From Leptidea sinapis (taxonomy: Eukaryota; Arthropoda; Insecta; Lepidoptera; Pieridae), in contig NC_066287.1 in assembly GCF_905404315.1 (NCBI RefSeq), positions 11,842,001-11,906,000 on the forward strand: DNA of 64,000 nt. The letters run 5' to 3'. Shown piece after piece: positions 41,376 to 54,357 of this stretch. The notes under the pieces were generated by a model that worked only from the letters and a program-made list of their open reading frames with translations, ran no database searches and had not been told where the DNA came from. A program made the translations under genes and the position numbers. Numbering within the stretch: position 1 is the stretch's first letter; the number at the start of each line of letters is the position of its first letter.

Positions 41376-41800
41376 TACAATAAACAAGTCATTGTACTTC
41401 AATGATAGAACGTCATTGTTTACCAAACAAACGTTTTTTGACAATTGTTTTGAATTTCGTCACACTAAGTAATAAAAAGGCAGATCCCCAGACATAAATA
41501 ATGTCTGTTAGGTTTAATCTAGACAGCGCTTTGATGTGCTCTATCAAAGATATTGGTTTGCCTGAAGCGCTCTGTCCATCTTACTTATATTAAATGATTA
41601 ATCATTTCAAGAGGGTAGTCTGAGATGCGGATTGCATAAATATCTATTTTATTGCACTTAAATAATTATCAACATGCATGTTCATGTTTATTTATTTATT
41701 GGGTCTACCAGCGATTTTCGGAATTAATATTTAAATTTTTTTTTTTTAAAGTGATAAAGCTCACTTACACAAATTAAATTTGAAAACAATATTTATGATC
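41376..41800. other. No recognisable feature
   Basis: A+T-rich. Confidence 0.4.
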
Positions 41801-41801
41801 G

Positions 41802-41882
41802 AGCGGGAGCGGCTCTCGCGTTCCGTGCGAACATTCTTCCATTGAGCCTACCGTTCGAGTGACGTCACGTTCATAAATCTTG
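41802..41882 (-). mobile_element. tRNA-like repeat, copy 3 (deleted)
   Basis: CGCGTTCCGTGCGAACATTC, TGAGCCTACCGTTCGAGTGA and TTCATAAATCTTGTATGTCT match copies 1 and 2. The T arm is replaced by GGGAGCGG, so no cloverleaf forms. Confidence 0.55.
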
Positions 41883-42329
41883 TATGTCTTGTTCAACTCT
41901 CAGGTTGGGGCTCCCCAATAATTGAGATACCCATATGAGAACTGACTACTGACTGAATACTGACTTGAAATGTCGCTCTTTCAAATCTTTTGGGGTCGAA
42001 CAACTACTACCTAACAAACAATAAGAATACTCTCCTGTTCTATATTATCTCCGTTAGAAATGTTCTGTTCTTTGGCACCCTTGTCTATGCTCTATTATAT
42101 TGTAAATCTGTGGTTGGAGCTGATCTTAAACGTTGGCTATAGTTAAAACATAAGTATCCATACCTACTCTGTGGGTATAGTGAGATAACCAACGACGTTC
42201 TTTACACATATACGGACATATCATTCGCAGCAAATTCTCAGTCTGATATCGGATCGGTAAAAGTGTCCTTATAGACAATGTAAAGACACTTTTCTCCATA
42301 GTCGTGTTTCAACTGTCACAATTCGAATC

Positions 42330-43604
42330 GTAGGCCTACTCTTAATCAACGAAAAACGAAGTTTTGATTGAAGTTTCGGGTGTTTTCTACTATGGTTCCA
42401 TTCGTTTCGAAGTTTCGTCCCGAACGTAATTTTTTGAAATTTCGAATTTCTAAACCTACTGTGATTCATTTCCGTTGCGAACGAAAATTTAAATATGACA
42501 GCTGTTTGTTCAGACCTTTTAATTTTCATTTGATCCACACAAATTTTGTTGCAAATTTCCTTGAAATGGCTTCAAGAATGCTTTTAATCGAGGCTGCTCT
42601 ACTTGAAGAATATTTATAACGTAGAAAGAACCGGCACCGCTTGTGCAAACAATTTAATATTAGTGAAATTCCCAAGAGTGTGTAGGAAACTGAAATAAAT
42701 TATAGCATGCTGTGTTTTACATAAGTTATGTGTAAGGGGTGGTATTAATATTCCCGAGTTGTCAGGCGATGAACTACAATCTGAAAGAAGCAGGCGGTTT
42801 CCTTCTATAGCAGAAGCAGCTGCTATAGAAGGAAACCGCCTCATTTTTCGCCGAATTCACCTCAAGCTCTATAGGCAGGACGAAGGGCATAAGCTGCATT
42901 AGTACAACTATCTTATTTATCTTATCTTACTTATTCCTTTCTAACAGTAGTGGTATTTCTTCCTTTAGTGACATTTATAATAAGTTTCATTTTTGTTATA
43001 AATAAAAGAACATACTTAATTTATTTTTTATTTTATTTTATTACAACAAAAAATTACTAGCACCTAACTAAGAGTAGGTACTCAGACAAATAAATGAAAA
43101 GGTATAGCTCCATCACCGTATGTGTATGTGTATTTGAAAATATATTTTTAGTTAAAAAATAAATAAGTACCTATATAACTGATATTTACTTCAAAACTTT
43201 CTGATAAAACGAGTAGGTATCGCGATAGCGAGGTGTGTTACTAAGCACTTTAAAAGATCATTTATTAGGATAATTGAGAACTCTTTTTAGAAAACTTTTT
43301 AAAGAATTCAAAGAAAAAATCTGAAGTACTAATTTGACATGTTTACATTTCGTTTTTAATATAGATATTTTTGGTTGTCATAAGTTACTACCCATCGTTG
43401 GCATGAAATAGTACTCTTCAAATTAGTCGGATACAAATAACATTAATTTCAATCGTCCACCATTCGTTTCTCGAATATTGTCTTATGTTCCGAAGTTCGT
43501 TGATGTGTCCGAATACAAAATAGAGTATGTTTCACTATCGAAATTTCGTTCAAACTTCGATCGTTTACGAATTTTCGTTTCGTAAAAAGAGAGTAGACCC
43601 CCAA
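42330..43604 (+). mobile_element. 1.3-kb insertion, Harbinger-like
   Basis: Ends are imperfect inverted repeats (GGCCTACTCTTAATCAACG and the complement of CGTAAAAAGAGAGTAGACCC), and AATC flanks both sides (42326-42329, 43605-43608). At 42566 an ATG begins MASRMLLIEAALLEEYL, stop, RRKNRHRLCKQFNISEIP, which resembles the N-terminus of Harbinger-type transposases (acidic LLxEE start then basic R-rich). The DDE domain is gone. A 22-bp palindrome sits at 42792-42841. Superfamily is inference. Confidence 0.45.
42792..42841. repeat. Perfect 22-bp inverted repeat, 6-bp spacer
   Basis: Arms 42792-42813 and 42820-42841 are exact complements around AAGCAG. One arm reads GGCGGTTTCCTTCTATAGCA. Confidence 0.85.
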
Positions 43605-43745
43605 AATCTGAATTGAATAAATGTTTTACATTGCTGCTTATTGACCAATTATATTTTAAGGAACTGGAGTAAATGCGGCAATGTATAAATTTAGCAGTCG
43701 AAGTTTATTATCGTGTAATTTGTGGCATGTTCCATATTTCGACTT

Positions 43746-44694
43746 TGTCTATAAAAAAGAGAGTTAAAACATAAGCGTACCTTGCACAGAAACTAATATT
43801 GTCGTTGACATTATGTCAATCGTTCCATCAGCGTCTGTCAATTCTTATCCAGCGATTTTTATCGGGATTTAATTTCCTCTGAGCCTAAAAAAATATGTTT
43901 CGATGACGATATTTATTATTCCGGAGACAGTTTGAAACATGTTGTGATTAAGGCTGGGTTGCACAAACTAACTTTAGCAATAATAAAACATGTTAAAGTA
44001 TCGGTTAAGTGTTGTACCACCATTTCACAATTTTTATATGACGTCATAAAGGAGAATGTCCATTTGTCGCCTATGTCTTTCTTATGTGTCAAAATGAAAT
44101 TAATATTGTAATTATTTACTTAATTTTTGCCATAATCTGGCCATCGGAATCAATGATTTGAACAGGGGACTCAATTTAAAATAAAATAGAACATTATATA
44201 GCTTTTCCTGTAAACAGCGATGACGGAAATAAATCCATCAATTTCTTTGAGTGTTGTGGTTTATCAAATGCTTATAATTTAGGTACGATTGACATATTTT
44301 ATTGATTTGAATAGATTTTTTTGTAGTTGAATCGATTTTCGCGACATTTTTCACTTAGCAAGATTGTTTATTATCATTAGCCCGTGTCCCGATAAGTGGA
44401 TCTTAGGCTTCATTCTTCTTCATTCATAACTACCAAAAGTTCATCATGATATTTCATTATCTCACAAGAACGTAAAATAGAATCACCAACAGCATTTCGG
44501 AGTTGATTCATTTTTCCATTCCCGCTTATTGAGATTTATATTGTTTAAGGCACCTTTCGTAGGCCTACCCATCGCTACTTAAAAATGACTATTTAATATA
44601 TGACAAAATACAGCAACGAAATAATATAGTTTACCTGTTGTAATCTATAAAAAACCTACTGCAGTTTACAAATCAACATATTAAAGACAATAAA
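43746..44694. other. Mostly unexplained; one MITE-like end
   Basis: AAGGCTGGGTTGCACAAACT at 43951 resembles the end of a known style of lepidopteran miniature element, but its partner was not found. The rest is A+T-rich. Confidence 0.4.
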
Positions 44695-44880
44695 AGGTAA
44701 AAAAATGACTTAATAAGATTTACAATACACCTTATGCAAACCTAATTAATACATATAATAAAAATAAAATACTATTATGTGTATGTGCCGTTATAGGTTT
44801 GTCCAGATGTAATAGAGGTACCTACACTCTCCACGCGTAACTTTGAGCGGCCGAACCAAGTAATAGGCATAACAAGTTTA
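44695..44880 (+). mobile_element. Foldback element relative (family K), partial
   Basis: AAAATAAAATACTATTATGT, GTATGTGCCGTTATAGGTTT, CTACACTCTCCACGCGTAAC and TTTGAGCGGCCGAACCAAGT match the left half of 56340-56744. Confidence 0.5.
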
Positions 44881-45402
44881 TGTTTCTTCCTGGTGTAGCC
44901 ATTACGGTTATCACAGTTTCTACCAATTCGCTAATTACCTATGAACACATACATAACATTATCAAGAATATACCCATTGAGGTGGAACAGTTGAAATTTT
45001 TTTTTCTCTTGATTCTTCAGGACCTAGGTTATAAATAGCGCGAACGGCTTCTGCAGCACAAAGATAGTATTAATATCGGCTGCACTGCCCGATAACAATA
45101 CAGTAAAGGTCATATTAATACTATGAAAATAATTAGAGAATACTAGTCGTGCCGTATCTATGTTAGTTAAATGTCTGATGTTTTAACCGCATATGCTGCA
45201 GAACTGAGTCTTTTAGCCAGTTCTTTAACATTATGATTTGGAATCAAGAGTAATGCCATGAAATATAGAAGATTCTAGCGCATGTAAGTGATTAAATATA
45301 CTTTTTTAATATAGTGAAGTCATATTAAAATAATAACGAAAAAAAAACACTAAATCAGCAGACGACAATAACAATAATTAGCAATTAAATATACCACAAA
45401 TT
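44881..45402. other. No recognisable feature
   Basis: Nothing identified. Confidence 0.4.
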
Positions 45403-45640
45403 CAAATTCAAATTCAAATTCAAAACACTTTATTCATGTAGGTCACAAAAATGACACTTATGAATGTCAAAAAAAAATATATAAATATTGTTTCTTATTG
45501 AATTTACCGCTACTTCGTAAAGGGTTGAGCTAATGACAAGAAGTAGCAAGAAACTCATTGCCACTCTTTTAAGTCAAGATTTACATTTTAGTTGTTTTAC
45601 AAATCATTTCAATTACAATATATGCAAAGTGACGCAACAA
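45403..45640 (-). mobile_element. LINE 3' end with TTTGAA tail
   Basis: Tail CAAATTCAAATTCAAATTCA at 45403-45423, then ACTTTATTCATGTAGGTCAC and AGAAGTAGCAAGAAACTCAT. Same family as 1-228 and 54358-54620. Confidence 0.65.
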
Positions 45641-46381
45641 AAATACTCAAAAGTCAAAAACTGAAAGGCTTACATGAGTAAGTCAAAAAAAGAAAAAAAA
45701 AAGTAAATTAATACTTATAAACACAAGAGTTATTGAGTATAGTAGATGCATCAATCCACACATACCGTAAATAAATAGAGGCATTATGTGAGCATTTCAT
45801 AAAATAAAATATATAATAACTTTAACTTTAAAGGAAATAATAATAAAAAAACACATCAAGCAGACCTCCCGGTAACAAGATCATCCAGGCCTGGCATGGA
45901 CCAGCCATCGCCTCCCTCGACCATATTTTAGGGAAGGGAACGACCCGCCCCACGTCGCCGCCACAAGCAGAGGCATTTAAGCGAGCATGACGATACCTGC
46001 CACGAGAAATCTACCGACACAATATACTACTACTATATCTCGACGGTCTCTGTTCCAACTTGTTCCAAATAACAAGACCAATAAAACATATTAAACATAT
46101 TGAGGTCTGATACGATGGCGTCTCGCCAAAGGCTTAGAGGACTCCAGTATGAAGTACGTCGGAGTATAAAGGAACAACCTTGTTTGTAATAGGATCGAGT
46201 ACAGGAACCGTGTCGCTGACATCAGTTTTATTTGAACAAACATCTTTAATGGATTACGTGATTAAAGTACCAAATCAGGTACCAAACTAATACTCTTTAA
46301 ACTTAGTTTTAATCTATTTGGATTTCTTTTTCTTGTTCTTATAGATTTTCATTTCTTTTTGGTATATCTTCAATCCAGCCA
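45641..46381. other. Possible LINE 3' UTR; GC-richer patch
   Basis: 45860-46000 is less A+T-rich (CATGGACCAGCCATCGCCTC, ACGACCCGCCCCACGTCGCC). It may be upstream sequence of the reverse LINE ending at 45403, but no coding motif was read. Confidence 0.35.
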
Positions 46382-46577
46382 GCAAGGCTTGGAACTAAAG
46401 ATAGTCTTAAACGCTTATGTAATAGATTACTTTTTATTGTTATTATTGTATATTTAACCGAAATTTTACGGTTTTTGGTTATTTAAACTGATTATAATGG
46501 TTTTGGTGGAATAAACCGGTTGTGATCGGTTTTTATTCGCCAAGTCATTATAATTTAAAACCGGTTCCAAGCCTTGC
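46382..46577. mobile_element. 196-bp miniature element with 14-bp TIRs
   Basis: GCAAGGCTTGGAAC at 46382-46395 and its exact complement at 46564-46577. The interior has ACCGGTT and AAACCG motifs in both orientations. CAAGG-type ends resemble hAT elements, but no 8-bp duplication was found. Confidence 0.5.
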
Positions 46578-46745
46578 ATTTTTCAATCTTTTTATAATTT
46601 ACATTAATGGTTTCGGTTCAAGCGCCAGAGTGAAAGAGGAAAATATTTACTAATTAAGTCGGTTGTGTTAGATTTCATATTATTTTTCATTTCTTAGTAA
46701 TTGTGCATCGTCGTTACAGTTTTTTAGAACATAGATAGTTGAAAT

Positions 46746-46875
46746 ACAATGACGTTCTATACATATGGACATATCAATCGCAGTCCGATAACGGAACGGC
46801 AAAAGTGTGCTAAAAGACAATTTAAGCACACTTTTCTCCTTCATCGTTTGTCAACTGTGTGTCAATCAATAAGCC
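46746..46875 (+). mobile_element. Dispersed DNA element family D, copy 4 (left end)
   Basis: CAATGACGTTCTATACATAT, then AGTCCGATAACGGAACGGCA and the hairpin AAAAGTGTGCT/AGCACACTTTT (46801-46834). Right half absent. Confidence 0.6.
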
Positions 46876-47124
46876 TGAGTGTGCTATAAAAAGTGCTTAA
46901 ATAATACATTAACGACTCAAAAAAAGATGGTGTGACTTATCATCGGTAAGGTTATTTTATTTATATAAGATTGATATGCAAAAAGCGTAAGTAATTTAAT
47001 AAAAACTTATATTTATTCATTAAATATGGTACAATTACTGACAAATCCCCAGACAAGACCCGCTTGTCATAATGGGACAGATGAAAGGACACAGTCAGAA
47101 ATGAAAACAATAGAGTCGCTCTTT

Positions 47125-47640
47125 TTAACCGACTTCAAAAAAGGAGGTTCTCAATTCGTCGGTATGTTTTTTTTTCATGTTTGTTACCTCAGAACTTTCG
47201 ACTGGATGAACCGATTTTGATTTTTTTTTTTTATTTTATTTAAAAGCTGGTACTTTCTGAGTTATCTCATTGAAATTTGGTCCAGATCTGACAATGGCAA
47301 CCATGAGAAAACCGTAAAAGTCTTAAATTTGCTATAAGTATGTGCGGAACAAATTAACGAATAACTCAATATCACGCCAACCGATTTCGATAATTCGTTT
47401 TTTTATTGGAAAGGATATACTTTAATGGTTGTTTGGTGATAGTTTGGTTCGTTCTGCTTGTGGGATCCATGACAAAGGAACGGAACTCTTCAATTATTAT
47501 GATCAACGATACTAGGCCGAATCTTTATTATGATATCCGAGTCACCTATAGAGAGACTCAAATATCTTATCATATAGTTGTTGGTCAAATAATTGTCGTA
47601 GTAAAATATTATGATCAATGGAACTCCTTAACGACTGTAA
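47125..47640 (+). repeat. Dispersed repeat family E, copy 2
   Basis: TAACCGACTTCAAAAAAGGA, GGTTCTCAATTCGTCGGTAT, TTACCTCAGAACTTTCGACT: forward version of 37955-38340, longer. The 84-codon frame at 47406-47660 inside it has no domain. Confidence 0.5.
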
Positions 47641-47789
47641 GGGTGCAATCTATAGTATAGTATATTGCAATGTGCTTACGTTCATTGCTACATTGCAAAA
47701 TTTAGTAGATCTATACAAATTTAGACAAATTATTAGTAAGTGTAGTTCAAATTCACTATAAATCTAAAAATAAAAAAAAAATCACAAAA

Positions 47790-48125
47790 AACAACCGATT
47801 TCAAAAACACTTTTCCAAAACAATAGGTATAAAATGCACTAAAAAGTATGAAAATAATTACGTATTTTCATACAATCTAATTAATTAATCTAATTCTAGT
47901 AACGATTACTGCTATATTTGGAGTCGGTGTCAGCCAAAGTAGGTTTGTAACTACATACATAGTTATAGGTGAGATGTGCTTGAGTCGCACGCGCGACGTG
48001 AGAAGGCGAGAGGCTATAGCAGGGCCGCGGCCGGGCCGCGGCGGGAGGACACCGATTCCAAAAATAACAATAATCGTTACTAGAATAAGATTAATTAATA
48101 AGATTGTATAAAAACATGCAATTAT
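47790..48125. mobile_element. Foldback element K2, GC-rich centre
   Basis: Arms 47861-47931 and 48048-48118 are imperfect complements over about 70 bp (TAATTAATCTAATTCTAGTA against TACTAGAATAAGATTAATTA). The loop has a GGGCCGCGGCCGGGCCGCGG tract (48022-48041), sharply unlike the surrounding A+T-rich DNA. Confidence 0.65.
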
Positions 48126-48899
48126 TTTCCATTTTAATTTTTTTTAAAGGCCCAGTGAACAATGATTTGCTATTTATTTTTCGTGTAATGTTAACGGCTT
48201 ACAAGAACGTGAAGAATTACATACTAGTGCTATTTACACGTTATCACTGAAGTATCGTTACCTAGTGATAATCGATACTTATTTACATCGCAAATATGTA
48301 AAAGCTAATATCTTTCAGCTTTCCCGTACACGAGATAATGAAAGAGAATTGGCGCCAGTTGGTAGCAAGAGAGAGATGTGAAGAAATTTACAAACCAAAT
48401 AAGCATATTTATATTTCACCACTTAAGTATATCAGTTTTTTGGATTTAACCACACTTAAAATTTGACAAAAGCTGTTATACAAATATATGTTGATGTCCG
48501 CTTACACTACATATACCAAACAGATACCCTGGAAAAGATATCTAAGTAAGTAAGTCTAAACGACAAATTTTATTTAATTCGAGGATTTATGTAAATTAAA
48601 ATATTATCTTTGAGTATTAGTTTCTCTCATTAAAGGTTACCTTATTAAATCCAAATCCCTTTAGAACGTAAAGAAGTAACAAATATAAACACAAGCCAAT
48701 AAATAAACATACAAGCTTTCCCCTTTATAATATGAAAGTGATTTTTGATTAAAAACGTAAAAACCCTCCGACTGAACAGATCTTGATCGGAAAATAGGGG
48801 CAGACTGACGAACGTAAAACTTATAGGAACCCTCTTTTTCGTCTGGGTTTAAAAAGATACCTAACTGCTACTCCACTGATGTCACTATCCAAATCGGGT
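48126..48899. other. Mostly unexplained
   Basis: 48720-48870 contains a phrase (AGGAACCCTCTTTTTCGTCT) seen in lepidopteran repeats; its limits are unclear. The rest is A+T-rich. Confidence 0.4.
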
Positions 48900-49105
48900 T
48901 CTTAATTCAAAATACGCAGCTAAACTGAAATAGTGTTTACATTGCTGCCTATTGACCAATAATATTTAAAACAACTGGAGTAAACGCAGAAATATATAAA
49001 CATAGCAGTCGATGCTTATTATGGTGTCATTTGTGGCATGTGCCATATTCCGGCTTTGATTTTGTATGAGGTGTAATTTTCTATATGTATAGAACGTCAC
49101 TGTTG
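48900..49105 (+). mobile_element. Dispersed DNA element family D, copy 5 (right part)
   Basis: GTTTACATTGCTGCCTATTG, ACAACTGGAGTAAACGCAGA, CATTTGTGGCATGTGCCATA to TATATGTATAGAACGTCACT. Left end diverged. Confidence 0.55.
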
Positions 49106-52100
49106 AAATAAAATAAAATATACACTTATAGTATCGTATTATAAACAGCACATACACGGCGTTGGAAATTTTATTCGTTTTTAGACATTGAAAATGAGGT
49201 TTGGTCACTAGAACGTGCTAGCAATGTCAGGATACATGCAAGGGACGACGGGTGACGGGTTCCCTATATTATAATATAATAAGACAGTTGAAAGAAGCGA
49301 ATCCTGGGGTTACATAACTTATAACGGGTCACACATCACTAAGCATGCACCTTTTAACAATTGGCAGGTTGTCTGACCATGGAGGAAACGGTGACTCATG
49401 TAACAGGATTACAGGAATGTTCGGGGGTGGCCAACCAACCGGCAAAAACGTTAGTAAATAAGAGGTCGCTCCAAGAATTCGGCGAACATTCCAGGAGTGT
49501 TCTGAACTTCTGGAAGGAGCTGGGCTGGTTGGTATGACTGGTCAACACTGCACGCAAAATGGACCCAACTCAGTAGTCAATTGCTTAAGCAAGTTACTTT
49601 TACATACCATACCATATAAAAATACCACGCTAAATAGGCGCCCAATAGTTACCTATTTGTAGAAAATAGGCGACATCTTATTGCGGTGGAGGTATCTCAC
49701 ATATTAAATTTATTAGCTAATGGTATATAATGAAGCCCCTCGTGTTTTTTCTTCACGTTTTACTCTTTACGAGATCACGTTTCTTTTTATTTCAAATATT
49801 CAAAATACCGATACGACACCTTGGCTTGGATGATCTTGTCATTCCTTTGAGTAATCTAAAAGGAAACAATCGAATTTATCAGCATTCGTGAAGTTTTTTG
49901 CTAGTTATTAAAATACAAGTCAAAATCTTATAAAATATAGCTATCTGCCCTGCCCATTGCCACGTCAGTTTTGAAAAGTCTGGGCTATATCGGTGACTTT
50001 GGTTCTACTACAGATTTTCTAATTTCTGATTCGATCTTGCAGGGAACCTCCTTATTAATAAAATTATAAGATTAATTACTATTTTTATGTGGATGCGTGC
50101 GAGTTATACATTACTTAACGATCACATTTTACGATATTTACCTATAAGATTAGTAATATCATTATCTTACATTTCAAATAAAATAAAAATAAATCTTTAT
50201 TTATTATAGCTACATATTTATAAATTAGGTAGTTGTGTAACATTTGCAATACCTTCACTATGCAATTCTTACCGCAGGCGAAAGATAATATTGGTTGGTT
50301 CGTCAATAAATTGTCAAGGGGCAAGTGATTAATAGAAAAAAGGGGATTCAAGGATCGACGAGTACTTATAATAAAGCTATCCTCGACCCTGGGTGGGGCT
50401 TGCTATTGTCTACCAAACGTGGAGGTAATAACTCCAATTCTGATGCGATAACTTCAATCAGGCTATTAAAGAAAAGTTATAAGACTCACAACAAAAGCTC
50501 CGCTCACTTTAAAATATAAGCCTCCGGCAACCCTATTTTCATTTTTCGCACTCTAAGATTTTCCCCACCGTAAACAACGCTTCAAATATTCACTGAAAGG
50601 GAAGATAAATTAATTAAAATCCGTTTTTAATACACTTCTAAAAGATTCCTTGGGCTATTAAATTTCAGACGCCGCTAAATTGTTTATAGGCTTTTTATTG
50701 TAGAAACAACATAATATTTAAATGAATGCCGTTGTAGAGGCAACGTAATTATATCTTTATAAATGTGTATTTATATAATTAACAGTTCTACAGAATGTAT
50801 TTTATTGTTGTTTCGTCATAATATCGCGAATTCTTATCGACACCGATTTTTTTTGTGATCTACGATCTGCATTATGAGCAAGACCAACAAAATTTATTAG
50901 AAATCAAGTTAGGTGTGGTAAACTGAACATTTTTGCAACCCTCCAAGTTATGTAGGTACCTTGGTGAGATGTTGTGAGGTTTTGCTAACATCATTTCCCC
51001 CCAATCTCACGTTAAGATTTTCAAAATGCGTGTCTTTAATGTATATTAGTTTGTCTGTGCTTGATTTATCTTGAATTTATGCGAAATTATGATTATTTAC
51101 TTAACTAACTCAGTTTGATAACAATTTTACCCTGTTCTTGCGGAGAAAAGATTATATTTGCTGAGATTAACTCTCCCCCATGTGAGACTGGCTGAGTTGC
51201 AGTCGATCCCCTCCCCCCCCCAAACACCTGAAATTCTTCCATTAATTAGATTTGTTAGCTACCAAAGAAAAGTTTGATTTTTTATTTACAAAACGGCAAT
51301 TTCATTCTTTAACCCCTAATCCTTAGCCAGTGCACCGGTTCCTCTGTATAAGTGCCTTTGAATATTCATATCGTAGTTATGCAGGCAATTTCATGTCGTT
51401 GATAGATATTTGATAACCAAAATTCGGTTGAATTTGAGTCTAGAATGATAAAAGTTTCATCAACAAATTTGATTTATAACCCACTTTGTTGATAACTCTC
51501 TTAAAATCATAAAATCATTTAGGTTTATATTTGCAGGATGATTGTGTGACAATTGGTGGACTTTAGTGTCAGACCAGAGTCGTTAATTTTTGAAACCAAA
51601 AAAAGTAATAATAGGTTGAAACCCAAACAACCCTTAAGCGCCCCCCTTTTGCACTTCCCGACCTTAGATCGCCCGTCATTAACTTTAAAAAATTAAAGTT
51701 TTGTTATATTTTCTTCCGTTTCCAATAGGTTTCATACTACTATTTTTTTCACTTTTTATCATTTTCAAAAGGCTTCAGCACTGGTCTAAAAGGAAATGCA
51801 TGTTCAAGCGAATTTCGAACTACTTGCTTATTATGACTGTAGGAAAATAACATTAAAATGGGTAACGATTCAATTTTGTTGATAGTACCTTACGACATTC
51901 TATCTTTGTATCAACTGAGATTTTTTGTATTCTATCATCAGAGATTGTAAGGTTCACTTGATAATATTATTAGGCTCTGCTGATTATATTATTACTTATT
52001 TATTATTATTAAGTTGGGATCACTTGGAACTCTGATATCGGGACTTGTATCCTATTGCCTATATTGTCAACAAGTTCAAAAACGTGTTAATTCTTGATAA

Positions 52101-52729
52101 AGCTTCTAAAAAAGATCGATAACTCATTTGATTCAGAATCGTATCGAAGTATTAGTAGCAATGAACATTTTGCAATTGTTAGTAACAAATTAAGATAAAA
52201 AAGATAGCGTTTAGTTTTTCGTTATAACTCATTTTTTCTTTCCAACGTTAACTTAAACTTTAACATTTCATACTTTAAAACCCAGTGATTTTCAATCTCA
52301 TTTATTTCGCAACCCAATTACAGCTTGAAAAATTCTCGCGACCCTCATGTCAGTCAGAAGAAGAATTCATTCAGTTTATATTTTAATTTCAAAAGACCGC
52401 CATAACTATTTATGCACAAAGTGTCGAAGTGTTTTGGATGAAAAGAAAACAAGAATATTCGTATAAGCGCTTTTATATATTATTCGTAAGCTACATTTGT
52501 ACATTACTTGTGCAACACTAGAGCATGTGTAAATGTGCAGAGAGCGAGGTATGGCTGGATGGAAGAGCCGCAGTCGAGTGTGGCTCGTTAAAAATATAAA
52601 TTACGTGTCAAATTTTAATGATGCTTCAGTCACCGGCGTTCTGGAGTTGTAAAATAGCAATTATTACAGGCTTGTGTGACTATGTGACCGAGATTTTCAT
52701 TTTATTCATTCCGTAGTTTTATGTGGTAG
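49106..52729. other. No recognisable gene in 3.6 kb
   Basis: 49230-49600 is less A+T-rich (GGTGACGGGTTCCC, GGAAGGAGCTGGGCTGGTTG) but gives no readable protein. A cytosine run is at 51211-51220. The small frames at 50142 and 50325 overlap on opposite strands. This is the emptiest part of the window, and could hold host regulatory or intronic sequence that I cannot identify. Confidence 0.45.
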
Positions 52730-52805
52730 CGGTTGGATGAGGGCAGCGTAGGACTGGTCGTCGTGGAGATCTTTGGGGGGGGTCTTTGTCCAGCAGTGGA
52801 CGTCG
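52730..52805 (+). pseudogene. RTE-type LINE C-terminal scrap
   Basis: Reads DWSSWRSLGG and FVQQWTSPW, the last 25 codons of the RTE tail (compare 27620-27690). Confidence 0.6.
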
Positions 52806-54353
52806 CCGTGGACGTGTTCTGAATTTTCAATTTGCGTACTGTAGAACAGATTCAGTTACAACACTTAGTAAAATTATTGTATGTGGTTTTATGCGATGAT
52901 CACTAATTATTGAAAATAATTATTTTATATATTTAGGGTCTAATTTATATTTATATATAAGCCATGTGCGAAAAACAAAACCCCCATTTTTACATTGTGG
53001 TATTTTTTACTCTGTAGCGATAGTTCGTGTTGCATTTTGGGGTGCGCCTCCCGTCGAGTTAATTGTGGATACTATTGCATGCTCTTTTGGCATTAACGTG
53101 TTATTAATAACGAGACACCTTAAACCATTGCAGTAATATTCAAAGTCTATTGCATACGCTCACAATAAGCTCATTGATGGTTGTGCGAAAAGTGAGAAAG
53201 AGTCACTTTCGCACATTTCGTTGGCGATGTATTTTGTTTGAGCAATAATTACATTATTTAGCAGAATGATTTAAAACATTCAGTTAGTTACATTATTTTT
53301 TTAATATAGAGCGACACTTATCTGAAATACGATACTACATCCTTTTTATCTTTGGATATGCGTGGCGTTGTGTTCAATGCGCGGTCGAAACACAACTGAA
53401 CGAAAACTTGCCTAATAGGCACGTAGGCAGAGTTTTGCTTCAGTCAATTTTTGAGTGTGATTGTGAGTCTACTTGCTTATTGTACGCTAGTACCTATAAC
53501 ATCCCCAAATATTTTCCCACGGAGAAAGTACGTGTTCAACTGATAAGTGGTCTCAACGTATAGTGAAGTGCCCAGATTTTTTGTTTTTTTTTTTTTCGTT
53601 GTTATTCCCAATATTTGGTAAGTTGCTTATATGCTAAATCTAGACTATATTTCCAAGACATTACAATAATTATAATAGCATGATCTATTTAGTTATTATT
53701 GATATAAATTCGACTTGAAATAGCGTCCATTGAAATTTAAATAAGGACTTTGATGCGTCGATTCCTTTGTCTGTTTCATTTTTTTTTTATTTATTCTTTA
53801 ATATGTGGAAATATGTTTACTTTACATGAAAAACTGTCGTAAAACATATTACAGTAGTTAGTTTGTCCAAATATATCATAATTACATTTTATATCACACT
53901 CTAAGGTCTTTCTTTAAGGCGATTTCGCACTCTAAGGTTGGTCAAGGACAAGGGATTCTTAATTGTCTTTCGGAAAGAATATCTCAAATTAATACTATTA
54001 CAGTATGTATATTTTAGTTTTTATATAGAAAAAACATATAAAGTTGACCATGAAACCATAAACACTAATAATTAAAACCAATTTTCAGTGAAAATACTCA
54101 TTTATTCTAAAATATAACGGTTTTTCTAAAATTAAAATTTGTATCGTGTGTGTAAAATAATATAAAACACAATATGAATAATTTATAGTCTTATAGCTTG
54201 TTTAGATGGCTTTCAGATACATTCATTGAAATTATCCTAACTGAAAGCATTCTTTTGCTACACGTAAAATAATACGCATAGAAACACTTTTTCGCGCGTG
54301 AAATTCACACACCAAAATCGCTCGGTAATCAACGGATTTGAAGCTTAGAGACA
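52806..54353. other. No recognisable feature
   Basis: A+T-rich; nothing identified. Confidence 0.45.
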
Positions 54354-54357
54354 ACGA

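Larger units (their letters stand above)
42189..43745 (+). mobile_element. Dispersed DNA element family D, copy 3, split
   Basis: Left part 42189-42329 (ACGACGTTCTTTACACATAT to CACAATTCGAATC) and right part 43605-43745 (AATCTGAATTGAATAAATG to GTGGCATGTTCCATATTTCG). In other copies these meet as CCGAATCAATGAATTGAATG. The 1.3 kb between is an insertion. Confidence 0.7.
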
